Source: Cytophagales bacterium
GTDB lineage: Bacteria; Bacteroidota; Bacteroidia; Cytophagales; Spirosomataceae
Reading direction: 5' to 3'
NCBI GenBank assembly: GCA_013298025.1
Contig: JAAFJE010000001.1
Coordinates: forward strand, 248,001 to 312,000
Length of the DNA: 64,000 nt
The position numbers and the translations under genes are program-made. The notes under the pieces were generated by a model, which was not told where the DNA came from, ran no database searches, and saw nothing but the letters and a program-made list of their open reading frames with translations. Below, one piece after another: positions 1 to 8,316 of the stretch. Position 1 is the first letter of the stretch, and every line of letters begins with the position of its first letter.

Positions 1-1294
1 GCGACAACAAAGGGTTTGTGCCTGACTGATACAAATAAATGCTTCCGTCGCTGTTGTATGCAGGATAAGTAGGGTTGGTGGCAATAGCACCACCCAAGAC
101 AGCCCCAATCGGCGGACGCTCGTTGTAGGTTTGTGAAGCACTGAGGTTTACATCTACTGTGAGGCGGTCTTGCAACAACTTTTGTGTTGCATTGATACGA
201 CCAGAATAGCGGTTGAGTTGGCTATTTTTGATAATACCTTCTTGGTTTTGAATCCCAAACGAACCAAAATAGGTCAGTTTCTCATTGCCACCGCCAAACG
301 ATAAGTTATGGTTTTGTGTAATGGCTGTTCTCGAAATTTCTTTTTGCCAGTCGGTAGAAGCCTTTAGGTCTTCGAGTACGCCACCAACGGCTACTACTTG
401 CTTGCGGTATTCGTCGGCACTGAACACCGACAAAGGGCGAGCCATTGTAGAAATACCATAATCAACATTATAGGTCAGCGTCGAAGTACCTGCTTTTCCT
501 TTTTTGGTCGTAATCAAAATCACGCCATTAGCACCACGTGCACCGTAAATAGCTGTGGCCGAGGCATCTTTGAGTACATCTATCGAAGCAATGTCTTGCG
601 GATTAAGGTAGTTGAGCGGATTGGTAGCTCCACCCGTACTAGAGTTGTCGAGGGCGAGTCCATCTACTACAAACAAAGGCGTGCTACCTGTACGCACACC
701 ACCGGGGCCACGCACCGTAATGCTTTGTGTTCCACCGGGTTCGCCACTGGCAGAAGTTACGTTTACCCCTGCTACTTTGCCCTGCAATAACTGCTCTGGC
801 GAGTTGATAATCCCTTTATTGAAAGCACCTTCTTTAATAGACTTCATCGAGCCTGTTACGTCTTTTTGCGTCGTGCTGCCGTATCCGATAACAATTACTT
901 GTTCCAATGCCGCACTGTTTGCTACCATTTTGATTTGGATATTGGCACGACCTGCCACGGCAATTTCCTGCTTGTTGTAGCCTACATAACTCACAACCAA
1001 AACGGCTTTTTCGTCGGCACTAATCGTAAATTTTCCGTTGACATCGGTATTTACCCCACGGTTGCTCCCTTTCACAAGAATCGAACAGCCCACCAACGGC
1101 TCGTCGGTAGTAGCGTCTGTTACGCTGCCTTTGATGCTCAGTTCGCCTGCCTGCTTGTTTGCTACAATTATCTGATGGCTGGGTAAGGATTTTTCTGCTT
1201 TGACTGGCTGGGCGATAAGTCCTACCAAAAAAACAGACCCAATAAGTCCCTGTGTCATAAAACGACTGGAGACAGATTTGGAGAAGTTGTTCAT
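1..1294 (-). CDS. SusC/RagA family TonB-dependent outer-membrane receptor, N-terminal part (runs off the left edge)
   Basis: Outer-membrane TonB-dependent transporter of the SusC/RagA type, which takes up oligosaccharides or peptides together with a SusD lipoprotein. Reading from the ATG at 1294 gives a signal-like start (MNNFSKSVSSRF, then a hydrophobic stretch), then a CarboxypepD_reg-like beta domain (IKGSVTDATTDEPLVG; VSYVGYNKQE), the SusC junction motif VIVIGYGSTTQKDVTGS, and a plug domain containing VDGLALDN, DIASIDVLKDASATAIYG and GANGVILITTKKG. These are diagnostic of the family. The frame stays open to base 1, so only about 430 of the usual ~1,000 residues are present; the barrel, any SusD partner and the stop lie outside. 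Substrate cannot be deduced. Confidence 0.95.
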   Translation of the reverse strand, partial: MNNFSKSVSSRFMTQGLIGSVFLVGLIAQPVKAEKSLPSHQIIVANKQAGELSIKGSVTDATTDEPLVGCSILVKGSNRGVNTDVNGKFTISADEKAVLVVSYVGYNKQEIAVAGRANIQIKMVANSAALEQVIVIGYGSTTQKDVTGSMKSIKEGAFNKGIINSPEQLLQGKVAGVNVTSASGEPGGTQSITVRGPGGVRTGSTPLFVVDGLALDNSSTGGATNPLNYLNPQDIASIDVLKDASATAIYGARGANGVILITTKKGKAGTSTLTYNVDYGISTMARPLSVFSADEYRKQVVAVGGVLEDLKASTDWQKEISRTAITQNHNLSFGGGNEKLTYFGSFGIQNQEGIIKNSQLNRYSGRINATQKLLQDRLTVDVNLSASQTYNERPPIGAVLGGAIATNPTYPAYNSDGSIYLYQSGTNPLLS

Positions 1295-1406
1295 ATTGTT
1301 TTCTTTGCTATTGTTGATTGTTTTGTGCTACAACAACCCCATAAAGTACCATTTTTGTCTAAAAGACTACGGTAATGGATATTGAAATAGTACATTTTTG
1401 TCGGTG

Positions 1407-1414
1407 CAAAGTTA
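1407..1414 (-). promoter_or_regulatory. Bacteroidota -7 promoter element for the SusC gene
   Basis: On the minus strand the sequence reads TAACTTTG, matching the Bacteroidota -7 consensus TAnnTTTG, about 110 bases upstream of the SusC start codon. No clear TTTG -33 box is visible about 19 bases further upstream, so this is a half-supported promoter. Confidence 0.4.
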
Positions 1415-1489
1415 GAAGCGTCTTTTCCTTTGTATTGTAATGAAAAGATTAAGAAAACAATATGATTATAGTTTAAAAACAAGATTAAA

Positions 1490-1524
1490 TGGTAATATTT
1501 TACCGAAACAAAATAATATTACCA
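1490..1524. terminator. AT-rich inverted repeat between SusC and the glycosyltransferase
   Basis: TGGTAATATT (1490-1499) is repeated as its reverse complement AATATTACCA (1515-1524). It lies in the 318-base gap downstream of the minus-strand glycosyltransferase, so it could be that gene's weak terminator. The stem is AT-rich and the U-tract is poor. The rest of 1295-1612 shows only AT-rich leader sequence. Confidence 0.3.
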
Positions 1525-1612
1525 TAATATAGTACGGAAGTATAATAAAGACACCTCATGACTAATCTTTTTTTTGTTATATTTTTTAACAAAATTTAAA
1601 CAAAAGTAAAGA

Positions 1613-2713
1613 TTAGATAGCAGTATATAATTGATGCAGTTGATGAGCGATGGTTGCTGCCGAAAATTGCTGAATATGTTGTTTGCCTGCCATAACCATT
1701 TCTTGTGCTAATGCCTTATTTTGCCAAACTTGTTGTATTTTTTCTGCTAAATCAAGGGCATCGGTAGGTGAGCAGTACAACGCTCCTTTGCCTCCTGCTT
1801 CTTCGAGGCAAGAGCCTTGGGCGGCTATCACTGGTACACCACTGTGCAACGACTCTACAATCGGAATACCAAAACCTTCAAACACGGAAGGATATACCGT
1901 AAGGCTTGCCCCTTGATAAAGTGCAGGCAAATCTTTGAACGGAACTTTATTGAAAATATGTACGCCTTTCAATTGGTGCTTATCAATAAATTGTTGTAAT
2001 ACTTCTTGATAGCTCCCCTTCCCTCCTACCAATACCAAATCTATTGCTTGGGTTGCTAAAGCTTCATAAGCCTGCAAGAGTAACAATTGATTTTTCCGCT
2101 CGGCAATGGTAGCTACACAAAGCATATAAGGCTTGGCAAGCCGGTATTGTTGTAAGGTTTGTTGAAGCGTAGCAGGACTCAAAGGATTGGCAAAAACGGG
2201 GTCGGCATCTTGATAAATGACAACAATTTTTTCGGAAGGAATACCTAGAAATGTGATAATATCACGTTTGGTTTGTTCGCTAATGGCTACCACAACATCG
2301 GCTTGCATACAAGCCTGCTTAAACTTGCGGGCATAAATCCAACGGTCGATGCGTGGGTACAAAGATGGATAACGTAAAAAAATCAGGTCGTGGATGGTTA
2401 CTACCGATTTAATACCAGTACGATGAATGCCCCAAGGTAACTCGTTGCTCAAGCCGTGAAAAAGCTGCACATGGTCTTGTTGCAATTGCTTTTTGATGCC
2501 AACGCTCCGCCACCAAGCCCCCAACATTTTATGGGGTGGCGTACCAATGGCAAGCTTTTCGGGATGCCAATTGGCTCGACCAATCTTGGGCGTATAGGCG
2601 GTATATTGGTGTGCTGGGGCGTATTGCAACAGTGCATTGATTATAAAACGGCTGTAATTGCCCAAACCTGTGTGGTTATTAAATGCGCGTTTGGCATCAA
2701 ATCCGATGTGCAT
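1613..2713 (-). CDS. GT4-type (GT-B fold) glycosyltransferase
   Basis: Cytoplasmic or membrane-peripheral glycosyltransferase that moves a sugar from a nucleotide donor, probably for surface polysaccharide. The N-terminal Rossmann half starts MHIGFDAKRAFNN. The C-terminal Glycos_transf_1 half carries the donor-site signature FEGFGIPIVESLHSGVPVIA, about 100 residues from the end. I chose the ATG at 2713 because family members begin right at this first beta strand; an in-frame TTG at 2767 would add 18 residues without similarity and overlap the upstream stop. It sits 50 bases downstream of the OmpA-like gene on the same strand and may be co-transcribed. Acceptor and donor are unknown. Confidence 0.85.
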   Translation of the reverse strand: MHIGFDAKRAFNNHTGLGNYSRFIINALLQYAPAHQYTAYTPKIGRANWHPEKLAIGTPPHKMLGAWWRSVGIKKQLQQDHVQLFHGLSNELPWGIHRTGIKSVVTIHDLIFLRYPSLYPRIDRWIYARKFKQACMQADVVVAISEQTKRDIITFLGIPSEKIVVIYQDADPVFANPLSPATLQQTLQQYRLAKPYMLCVATIAERKNQLLLLQAYEALATQAIDLVLVGGKGSYQEVLQQFIDKHQLKGVHIFNKVPFKDLPALYQGASLTVYPSVFEGFGIPIVESLHSGVPVIAAQGSCLEEAGGKGALYCSPTDALDLAEKIQQVWQNKALAQEMVMAGKQHIQQFSAATIAHQLHQLYTAI

Positions 2714-2763
2714 AAGTACATTTGAGTTGTGAATTGGGAATGCAAAAAGCCTAAATTCCCAAC

Positions 2764-5085
2764 TCAAAGATTTCTAAGTTTGATTTCAACCCTCCGATTT
2801 TTCTTCTTATTATCTTCCGAATCGTTGGGCACCGCAGGTCTTTGACCACCATAGCCTTTGAAAAACAAACGACTTTCGTGGATACCTTTGTTTACTAAAT
2901 AGTTGAAAATAACCCTTGCACGGTTTTCGGCCAAGGCGAGGTTGAGTTTGGGGTCGCCTACGTTGTCGGTATGCCCAATGATGTCTATTTTCAATTGCTT
3001 ATCGCTCAACAAACGGGCTGCTAGTTCGTCGAGTATGGGGTATGAAGAGGCTTGTAATTGAAAACTACTTTGTTCAAAATAAATACTATTCCAAGCCGGA
3101 ACTGTGGGCAAATCTTGCACGGCTTGTACGTCGAGGTCTTTAGGAATTTTACTTAAAAAAACCACTTGACTTAGCACTTGTTCTACCGCATTGACAGCCA
3201 AGGTTGTTTGTCTATTATAATAACCTTTGGCCGTTATGGCAAGTTGGTATAAGCCCAAATTAGGCAAAGGAATTTTCACTTCCATACTGCCTGCCACTGC
3301 CTTTTTTTCATATTCCCAAGTGTGTTCGGCATTGGTAGCCGTGACGCTCCCTTCTAATGGCTTATGCGAAACAGAATCTCGTAGTGAGATAGTAAGCATG
3401 AGCGTTTTGCCACTGCGTATCATCGGACAAACCAATTGTTGCTGTGCTGCACCCATGGTAAAGTTTTGTACAAAACGTTCGTAGCCCTGAGCAACCATTT
3501 CGAGGCGATAGTTTTTTTCGGGCGATAACATCGCATAAGCACTGCCGTCGTCGCCTCGTTCTACGGCAATCTGGCTATTAGCTTCTTTGACATCGTACAA
3601 GGCATAACTCCCAATCGAGACAGGTTCTTGGTTCTTTTTATCAATAGCTTTGATGGCAACTTTCAACAATGATTTATCTAAACGAATCACATAGTTATAC
3701 TTTTTACCATTTTCAAAATCCGCCATATTGAAAGTACTTTGCTTAGGTTGGTATCCTTCGGCGGTTGTTTCGATGGTAAATACTTCTTTGTTATAAGCTA
3801 CGACTTCGGCTTCTGTGCAGTCGTTGAATAATTCTTTGTCGGTATTGCTTTGAGGTTTTACGCTCATTTGTTGTACCTTGATAGCCTTGCCAGTGCTGGC
3901 ATCTACCACCGAAAATAGTACCGTAGCATGGCGGCGTTTGCTTACAAACATAGTTATTTGCCCTTTTTCTGGCCATTTATCTATGTTTTGCGTCAATACA
4001 TTATAGCCATCGGCCCGCACCATTATTTCAAAATTTTGCCGATGCTTCATCAATACCGAAAACTCACTTTTGCCCGTTTTTGTCACAGGACGCACCTCGC
4101 TCAGGGCAAAGTCGGTAACTTTCACCAATACCTTTTCAACAGTTTTTTTGGTGTCGGCATCAAGCACTCGAATGCTCAAAGGGAAAAGCGTGGTTTTGAG
4201 CGGAATAGCCACTTCTTTTACTTCACCACTTTGCAAATTGCGTACATCTATTTGTTGCGAAACAGGGGCAAATCCTTCGGCTTCAACCTCTACCGCCAAA
4301 GGCGATTGGTCCAGCACTTCTACCGTAAAATTGGGTGCTTCGAGCGAAGTTTTTCCTTCTATCGGCTTCTTCTTTTGACGACTTATCACCTTAAACTTGG
4401 CTGCAATGGGCAAGGTACTTTCGGCTTCGACGGCTTTCAAGGTAACAAAAGCTGCTTTCCTAGCGGTGAGTTTTAGGGTAAATTCTTGGTTATTGACATC
4501 TTTTACAAACTCTTGTTTGGCTGTTTCGTAGGTATTGGCAAGCACATCAATACGGTACTTGCGTCCTTCTACCAACTGGGTACGTACCACGCCTTCGGGC
4601 GTATCGACCAAAAAGGTACTCGAACGCCCCGTATGCAGCTCGGTGAGTGTAGCACGCCACATTTTTAGGGGCAGGTTTGAAACGGCATCAACGGCGTTGA
4701 TAATCACATTGCTCGTGGTAGGGTCCAGTTTGATGACCTTCAAAGGCTTGTTGTCTTTGGGTGTTTCGCTCACAAAAAACTCTCTTTGAGCATAATATCC
4801 TTTCATCGAAACCCGCACATCGTAGGTTTCTCCAGCAGTGACTACCGCTTGGTATTGCATGGCTGTAGCATTGTATTGCAAAGCGATAATTTTACCACTA
4901 GCCTTATGCACCAGTTCCATGTCGGCTGGCAACACAAAATGATTTTGCACATCTTCGGCCTGCAACAGCAAAGGATAGGCCTTACCTACCGTTGGTTGGC
5001 TGTTTTGAGCATAGCCGATAAATGCAATAAGATGCGAAAGAGAAAGAAGAAACTTTATGTATTTATGCAGGGTTGTCTGTTTCAT
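2764..5085 (-). CDS. OmpA-family envelope protein with repeated CarboxypepD/PEGA-like domains
   Basis: Predicted periplasmic or outer-membrane-associated protein of about 773 residues. It has a signal peptide (MKQTTLHKYIKFLLSLSHLI...GYAQ). It then has at least six beta-sandwich repeats of about 90-100 residues, each with phrases such as VRVSMKGYYAQREF, IDVLANTYETAKQEF and VEAEGFAPVSQQI, typical of PEGA or carboxypeptidase-regulatory-like domains. The C-terminal OmpA domain (last ~110 residues) contains IDIIGHTDNVGDPKLN and LAENRARVIFNYLVNKGI, the peptidoglycan-binding signature. An ATG 10 codons further upstream (5115) exists, but the start at 5085 puts the signal peptide at the N-terminus. 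It probably anchors an envelope structure to peptidoglycan; the repeat ligand is unknown. Confidence 0.85.
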   Translation of the reverse strand: MKQTTLHKYIKFLLSLSHLIAFIGYAQNSQPTVGKAYPLLLQAEDVQNHFVLPADMELVHKASGKIIALQYNATAMQYQAVVTAGETYDVRVSMKGYYAQREFFVSETPKDNKPLKVIKLDPTTSNVIINAVDAVSNLPLKMWRATLTELHTGRSSTFLVDTPEGVVRTQLVEGRKYRIDVLANTYETAKQEFVKDVNNQEFTLKLTARKAAFVTLKAVEAESTLPIAAKFKVISRQKKKPIEGKTSLEAPNFTVEVLDQSPLAVEVEAEGFAPVSQQIDVRNLQSGEVKEVAIPLKTTLFPLSIRVLDADTKKTVEKVLVKVTDFALSEVRPVTKTGKSEFSVLMKHRQNFEIMVRADGYNVLTQNIDKWPEKGQITMFVSKRRHATVLFSVVDASTGKAIKVQQMSVKPQSNTDKELFNDCTEAEVVAYNKEVFTIETTAEGYQPKQSTFNMADFENGKKYNYVIRLDKSLLKVAIKAIDKKNQEPVSIGSYALYDVKEANSQIAVERGDDGSAYAMLSPEKNYRLEMVAQGYERFVQNFTMGAAQQQLVCPMIRSGKTLMLTISLRDSVSHKPLEGSVTATNAEHTWEYEKKAVAGSMEVKIPLPNLGLYQLAITAKGYYNRQTTLAVNAVEQVLSQVVFLSKIPKDLDVQAVQDLPTVPAWNSIYFEQSSFQLQASSYPILDELAARLLSDKQLKIDIIGHTDNVGDPKLNLALAENRARVIFNYLVNKGIHESRLFFKGYGGQRPAVPNDSEDNKKKNRRVEIKLRNL

Positions 5086-5650
5086 GCGTAGCCAGTTACT
5101 ATACAAAAGTAACAAATTTTGTCGATTTTAAAGGAATTACCGCTCGTAGAAAACGAAGTTTGTCTATCAATTCAGTACGATATATACCTATAAACCGAGA
5201 TAGCATATTCTCAAAAAATGGAGTAAAGTGATAAAAAAACAACATAAGATTCAAGAAAATAATTAAAGACTACTTTTGGATAATATAACAGAGGAATGGT
5301 TTGGTACAACAAACATAAGAGATTATTTTGTTTTGGGCAAAAGGCTGGCTACATAAAATTGAGATAAATAAGCATCAAAGATTACATCTAGCCTTTATCA
5401 TTTTATCTACTGAGCGAAAGTGATTCGTTTTTTCTCCATAAATTTGTAACATGAATCAACACGTGCCTTAAAATTTTATACTAAAATATTTGTCCATCAT
5501 CAGCAATTGTGTAAACCCAACACAATACAAATTGCCTTTAATGGCTATATTTTAGGATTTTTCTCATAAAAAATAAGAGCCTATACGTAATGATTCAGCT
5601 CAAAAAGTTGTTTTTGAGTGTCTAATTTTTGGTTTAATACGCAAAAAAAC
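5086..5650. other. Intergenic AT-rich region without a gene
   Basis: Divergent region between the OmpA-like gene and pth. I see no coding sequence. A TAcTTTTG-like -7 box lies on the minus strand at 5104-5111, and a short inverted repeat CTCAAAAA/TTTTTGAG at 5599-5606 and 5611-5618 lies just before pth. Confidence 0.5.
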
Positions 5651-6211
5651 ATGAAATATTTATTAGTTGGTTTAGGAAACATTGGCCCCGAATACCTCCT
5701 CACAAGGCACAACATTGGCTTTATGGTGATGGATAAAATAGCCCATACGTTTGAGGTGAAATTTAGCATGGAACGCCTCGCCTATCATGCAGAATTTAAG
5801 ACAAAAGGCAAACATTTTCACCTCATCAAGCCTACTACTTATATGAACCTCAGCGGCAAGGCTGTGAATTATTGGATGAAGGAATTAAAAATACCATCAG
5901 AAAATCTGCTTGTTACGACAGACGACATTGCACTTTCCTATGGTAAGCTACGTTTAAAAACCAAAGGCTCGCACGGGGGGCATAATGGCCTGCGTAATAT
6001 AGAAGAGGTATTGGGCTCACAACAATACAACCGCCTGCGTTTTGGGGTAGGCGACCAATTTGCCAAAGGTCGCCAAGTAGAATACGTCTTAGGTAATTTT
6101 ACGGAGAACGAAATGGCGGAACTTCCCTTGCATTTAGAGCGAGCCCATGAGATGCTTTTATGTGCTTGTACACAAGGCTTGGCTGTGGCCATGAATAAAT
6201 ACAACCAATGA
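5651..6211 (+). CDS. pth: Peptidyl-tRNA hydrolase
   Basis: Hydrolyses peptidyl-tRNA released from stalled ribosomes, recycling tRNA; an essential cytoplasmic enzyme. The 186-residue protein begins MKYLLVGLGNIGPEY and continues TRHNIGFMVMD, which contains the conserved catalytic His. It also has KPTTYMNLSGKAV and GSHGGHNGLRNIEEVLGSQQYNRLRFGVG, all Pth family signatures, at normal family length. I use the ATG at 5651 because the family starts directly at the first strand; an upstream in-frame ATG at 5618 adds 11 unrelated residues. It stands alone, facing away from the OmpA-like gene. Confidence 0.96.
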   Translation: MKYLLVGLGNIGPEYLLTRHNIGFMVMDKIAHTFEVKFSMERLAYHAEFKTKGKHFHLIKPTTYMNLSGKAVNYWMKELKIPSENLLVTTDDIALSYGKLRLKTKGSHGGHNGLRNIEEVLGSQQYNRLRFGVGDQFAKGRQVEYVLGNFTENEMAELPLHLERAHEMLLCACTQGLAVAMNKYNQ

Positions 6212-6753
6212 TTGTATTTTTTAAAGAATTTAATCATTGTATCAAAAATATACAATCAAAATATTATATAAGCGATATTATGAGTTTGCAAAATATTATT
6301 TTGAAACGATAGGGCTTGCTTCTTGCAATGTTGTTTTTACAACTTGATTTTGAAATACTTACAGCTATATTTTGTAAAAAAAAGCCTATTTTAAATTTGG
6401 AGAAGTCAAAAACTTTGCAGAACTTTGCAAAGAGGTCGCAGTAAAAAATATTTTGTACTAATCGACGAAAGCTTTTTTTGAAAAATATTAAAAAAAATAC
6501 GCTAAATAGTTGCTTTTTTCTGTTTTTTTCTAAAACTTTTCAACAATGTTTTTCGTTAGTATAATATGAAACCGATAAAGTTCTCTTTAAGTACTAATAC
6601 TTAAAAACAAAACCTTGTCGAAAAAGACAAAAACCTAACCAAAAAGCTATTAATTGATTACTAATGCTTCATTCGGCATACAACATTATCTTCTTGGTGC
6701 AGTTTTTGTGGGTATAGTAGCAGTGAACAAAAGCCCTAGGGCATAGACATATT
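6212..6753. other. Intergenic region without a gene upstream of the triple element
   Basis: Very AT-rich. No coding sequence is supported. It holds a small palindrome TTTAAGTA/TACTTAAA (6586-6593 and 6598-6605) and a doubled ACTTTGCA near 6410-6430. Confidence 0.5.
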
Positions 6754-6821
6754 TTTTTCATAGTTAAATAGGTTTAGAGGTAAGACGAGAAAGGGCGTGC
6801 TTGGTGAGTACGCCACTTTTT
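6754..6821 (+). ncRNA. Candidate small RNA, copy 1 of a tandem 41-nt element ending in a terminator
   Basis: A 41-base core (6754-6794) starting TTTTTCATAGTTAAATAGGT is followed by a hairpin, GGCGTGC (6794-6800) with GTACGCC (6808-6814), then a T-run (6817-6821). The core recurs almost unchanged at 6852 and 7001. The gene-free location, the conserved core and the variable but base-paired terminator suggest a short transcript. No Rfam family is recognised by eye. Confidence 0.45.
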
Positions 6822-6851
6822 ATCAAACCTACCTTTTGACTAATACAAGAT

Positions 6852-6920
6852 TTTTTCATAGTTAAATAGGTTTAGAGGTAAGACGGGAAAGGGCGTATTC
6901 TGTGAGTACGCCACTTTTTT
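6852..6920 (+). ncRNA. Candidate small RNA, copy 2 of the tandem 41-nt element
   Basis: Core 6852-6892 differs from copy 1 at one base (GACGGG for GACGAG). Its terminator pairs GGCGTATTC (6892-6900) with GAGTACGCC (6904-6912), including one G-U pair, then six T (6915-6920). The loop and upper stem differ from copy 1 while pairing is kept. Confidence 0.45.
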
Positions 6921-7000
6921 CAAAAAATAGCTTTTTTAAGAAATGTGTGGCAAAGGTCGATGCGAGAAAGAAGCTGTTGGAATGAACAAAAGTGCAGTTA

Positions 7001-7069
7001 TTTTTCATAGTTAAATAGGTTTAGAGGTAAGACGGGAAAGGACTTCGCCAATGGCAAAGTTCTTTTTTT
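7001..7069 (+). ncRNA. Candidate small RNA, copy 3 of the tandem 41-nt element
   Basis: Core 7001-7041 is identical to copy 2. The terminator has a different sequence: AAGGACTT (7038-7045) pairs with AAGTTCTT (7057-7064), capped by GCC/GGC (7047-7049, 7053-7055), then a T-run to 7069. It is followed only by the convergent gene at 7073, so the element does not lead into a + strand gene. Confidence 0.45.
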
Positions 7070-7072
7070 ATG

Positions 7073-7411
7073 TTAAAGCAATTCTTCTGCTGGAATCCAT
7101 AAATGCTTCTTGAAATCGACAACCTTGTCGTTTTTAACCATCACTCCTTCGGCAGCAAGCAGTCGTTCCATGGTGTCGCCACCAAAAAAATGCTTCCCCG
7201 AAAGTAATCCAGTACTATTGACAACCCGATGTGCCGGAATGGAGGCATCGGCATGACAGGCATTCATGGCCCAGCCAACCAATCTTGCACCGCTTTTTTT
7301 ACCCAAATAAGCCGCTATCGCTCCGTAGGTTGTCACCCGACCAGCCGGCACCAATCGCACCACTTGGTATATTTCATCAAAAATCGTGTTCTCTTTCATG
7401 CCTTTACCCAT
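7073..7411 (-). CDS. Alkyltransferase-like protein (ATL), MGMT DNA-binding fold without the acceptor Cys
   Basis: A 112-residue protein with the MGMT/Ogt C-terminal DNA-binding domain: VVRLVPAGRVTTYGAIAAYLG (helix-turn-helix region), SGARLVGWAMNAC and IPAHRVVNSTG. In true O6-alkylguanine transferases the active site is PCHRV; here it reads PAHRV, so the Cys is missing. Known ATL proteins bind O6-alkylguanine and hand the lesion to nucleotide excision repair, so this is probably a damage sensor rather than an enzyme. The start may be the ATG at 7399 (MKENTIF), which has an AAAGG-like sequence before it. It is convergent with the triple element. Confidence 0.88.
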   Translation of the reverse strand: MGKGMKENTIFDEIYQVVRLVPAGRVTTYGAIAAYLGKKSGARLVGWAMNACHADASIPAHRVVNSTGLLSGKHFFGGDTMERLLAAEGVMVKNDKVVDFKKHLWIPAEELL

Positions 7412-7473
7412 TTTATTGTATCGAACTGTAACAATTGATAGCCAGACAATTATGCGGCATACTACCTACTTTA

Positions 7474-8052
7474 TCAACCTTGGGCTTGTTGCCGCTCGTT
7501 GATTTCTTGCACCAATGCTTCGTACCATTCCTCGCCGTATCGGCGGATAAGCGGCCCTTTTAAGAATTGATACAAAGGCACACCTAGCTGCTCGCCATGT
7601 GAGCAGGCATCCGAGCAAATATGCCAACGGTCGTAGTTGAGGGCATCAAATTCTTCGTATTTGGTAATTCTGATAGGATACAAATGGCAAGAAATGGGCT
7701 TTCTAAAATCAATTTTCCCATCCAAATAGGCTTGTTCGATGCCACATTTCAAAATACCTTTTTCATCGTATAGGGCATATACACATTCTCGACCCTCGAT
7801 AACAGGCGTAGAGAAATCGCCTTCCCAATCTTTCACATATTTACCTTCGGCTTCTATCACTGCCAAGCCTTCGGCTGAAAGATAGGGCTTTACTTCGTCG
7901 AAAACTTGGTCTAAAATGGCTAGTTCGTCCACTTCGAGTGGTGCACCCAAATCGCCTTCTACACAACAAGCCCCTTTGCATTTGAGCAAATCACAGACAA
8001 AAAATTGCTCGGCTATGTCGTCACTAATGACCGTATTATCAATTAAAATCAT
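7474..8052 (-). CDS. DUF3109 family protein
   Basis: A 192-residue cytoplasmic protein of the DUF3109 family, common in Bacteroidota and of unknown function. Visible: a Cys-rich N-terminus ([23 protein letters not shown]), later Cys residues in [38 protein letters not shown] and [10 protein letters not shown]. The spacing suggests bound metal, possibly a cluster resembling YkgJ-type Cys-rich proteins, though that is inference. The start ATG at 8052 has an AGGAGTAGGAT stretch just upstream. It lies 62 bases upstream of the ATL gene on the same strand. Confidence 0.85.
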   Translation of the reverse strand: MILIDNTVISDDIAEQFFVCDLLKCKGACCVEGDLGAPLEVDELAILDQVFDEVKPYLSAEGLAVIEAEGKYVKDWEGDFSTPVIEGRECVYALYDEKGILKCGIEQAYLDGKIDFRKPISCHLYPIRITKYEEFDALNYDRWHICSDACSHGEQLGVPLYQFLKGPLIRRYGEEWYEALVQEINERQQAQG

Positions 8053-8316
8053 AATCCTACTCCTGATATTTGGTTATTTATTAGATGTTTTGCTTTCTTT
8101 GTAAAAATATACCGCCTAAGAAGGTTGAAAGTATCTCAAGAAAAATGCAGCGAATTTAAGTTAATTTATTAGATTTATGCACAATTTGGCATTTTAATTG
8201 AAGAAGTTTACAAATAGACTTTACTTTGTTGATATGCTTGCAAAGCCTAACGTTTCCAGTGCCATAGCGGTAGCCGTTTGTCTAACATTCCACTTCTTAT
8301 TTTACATCCAAAACTC

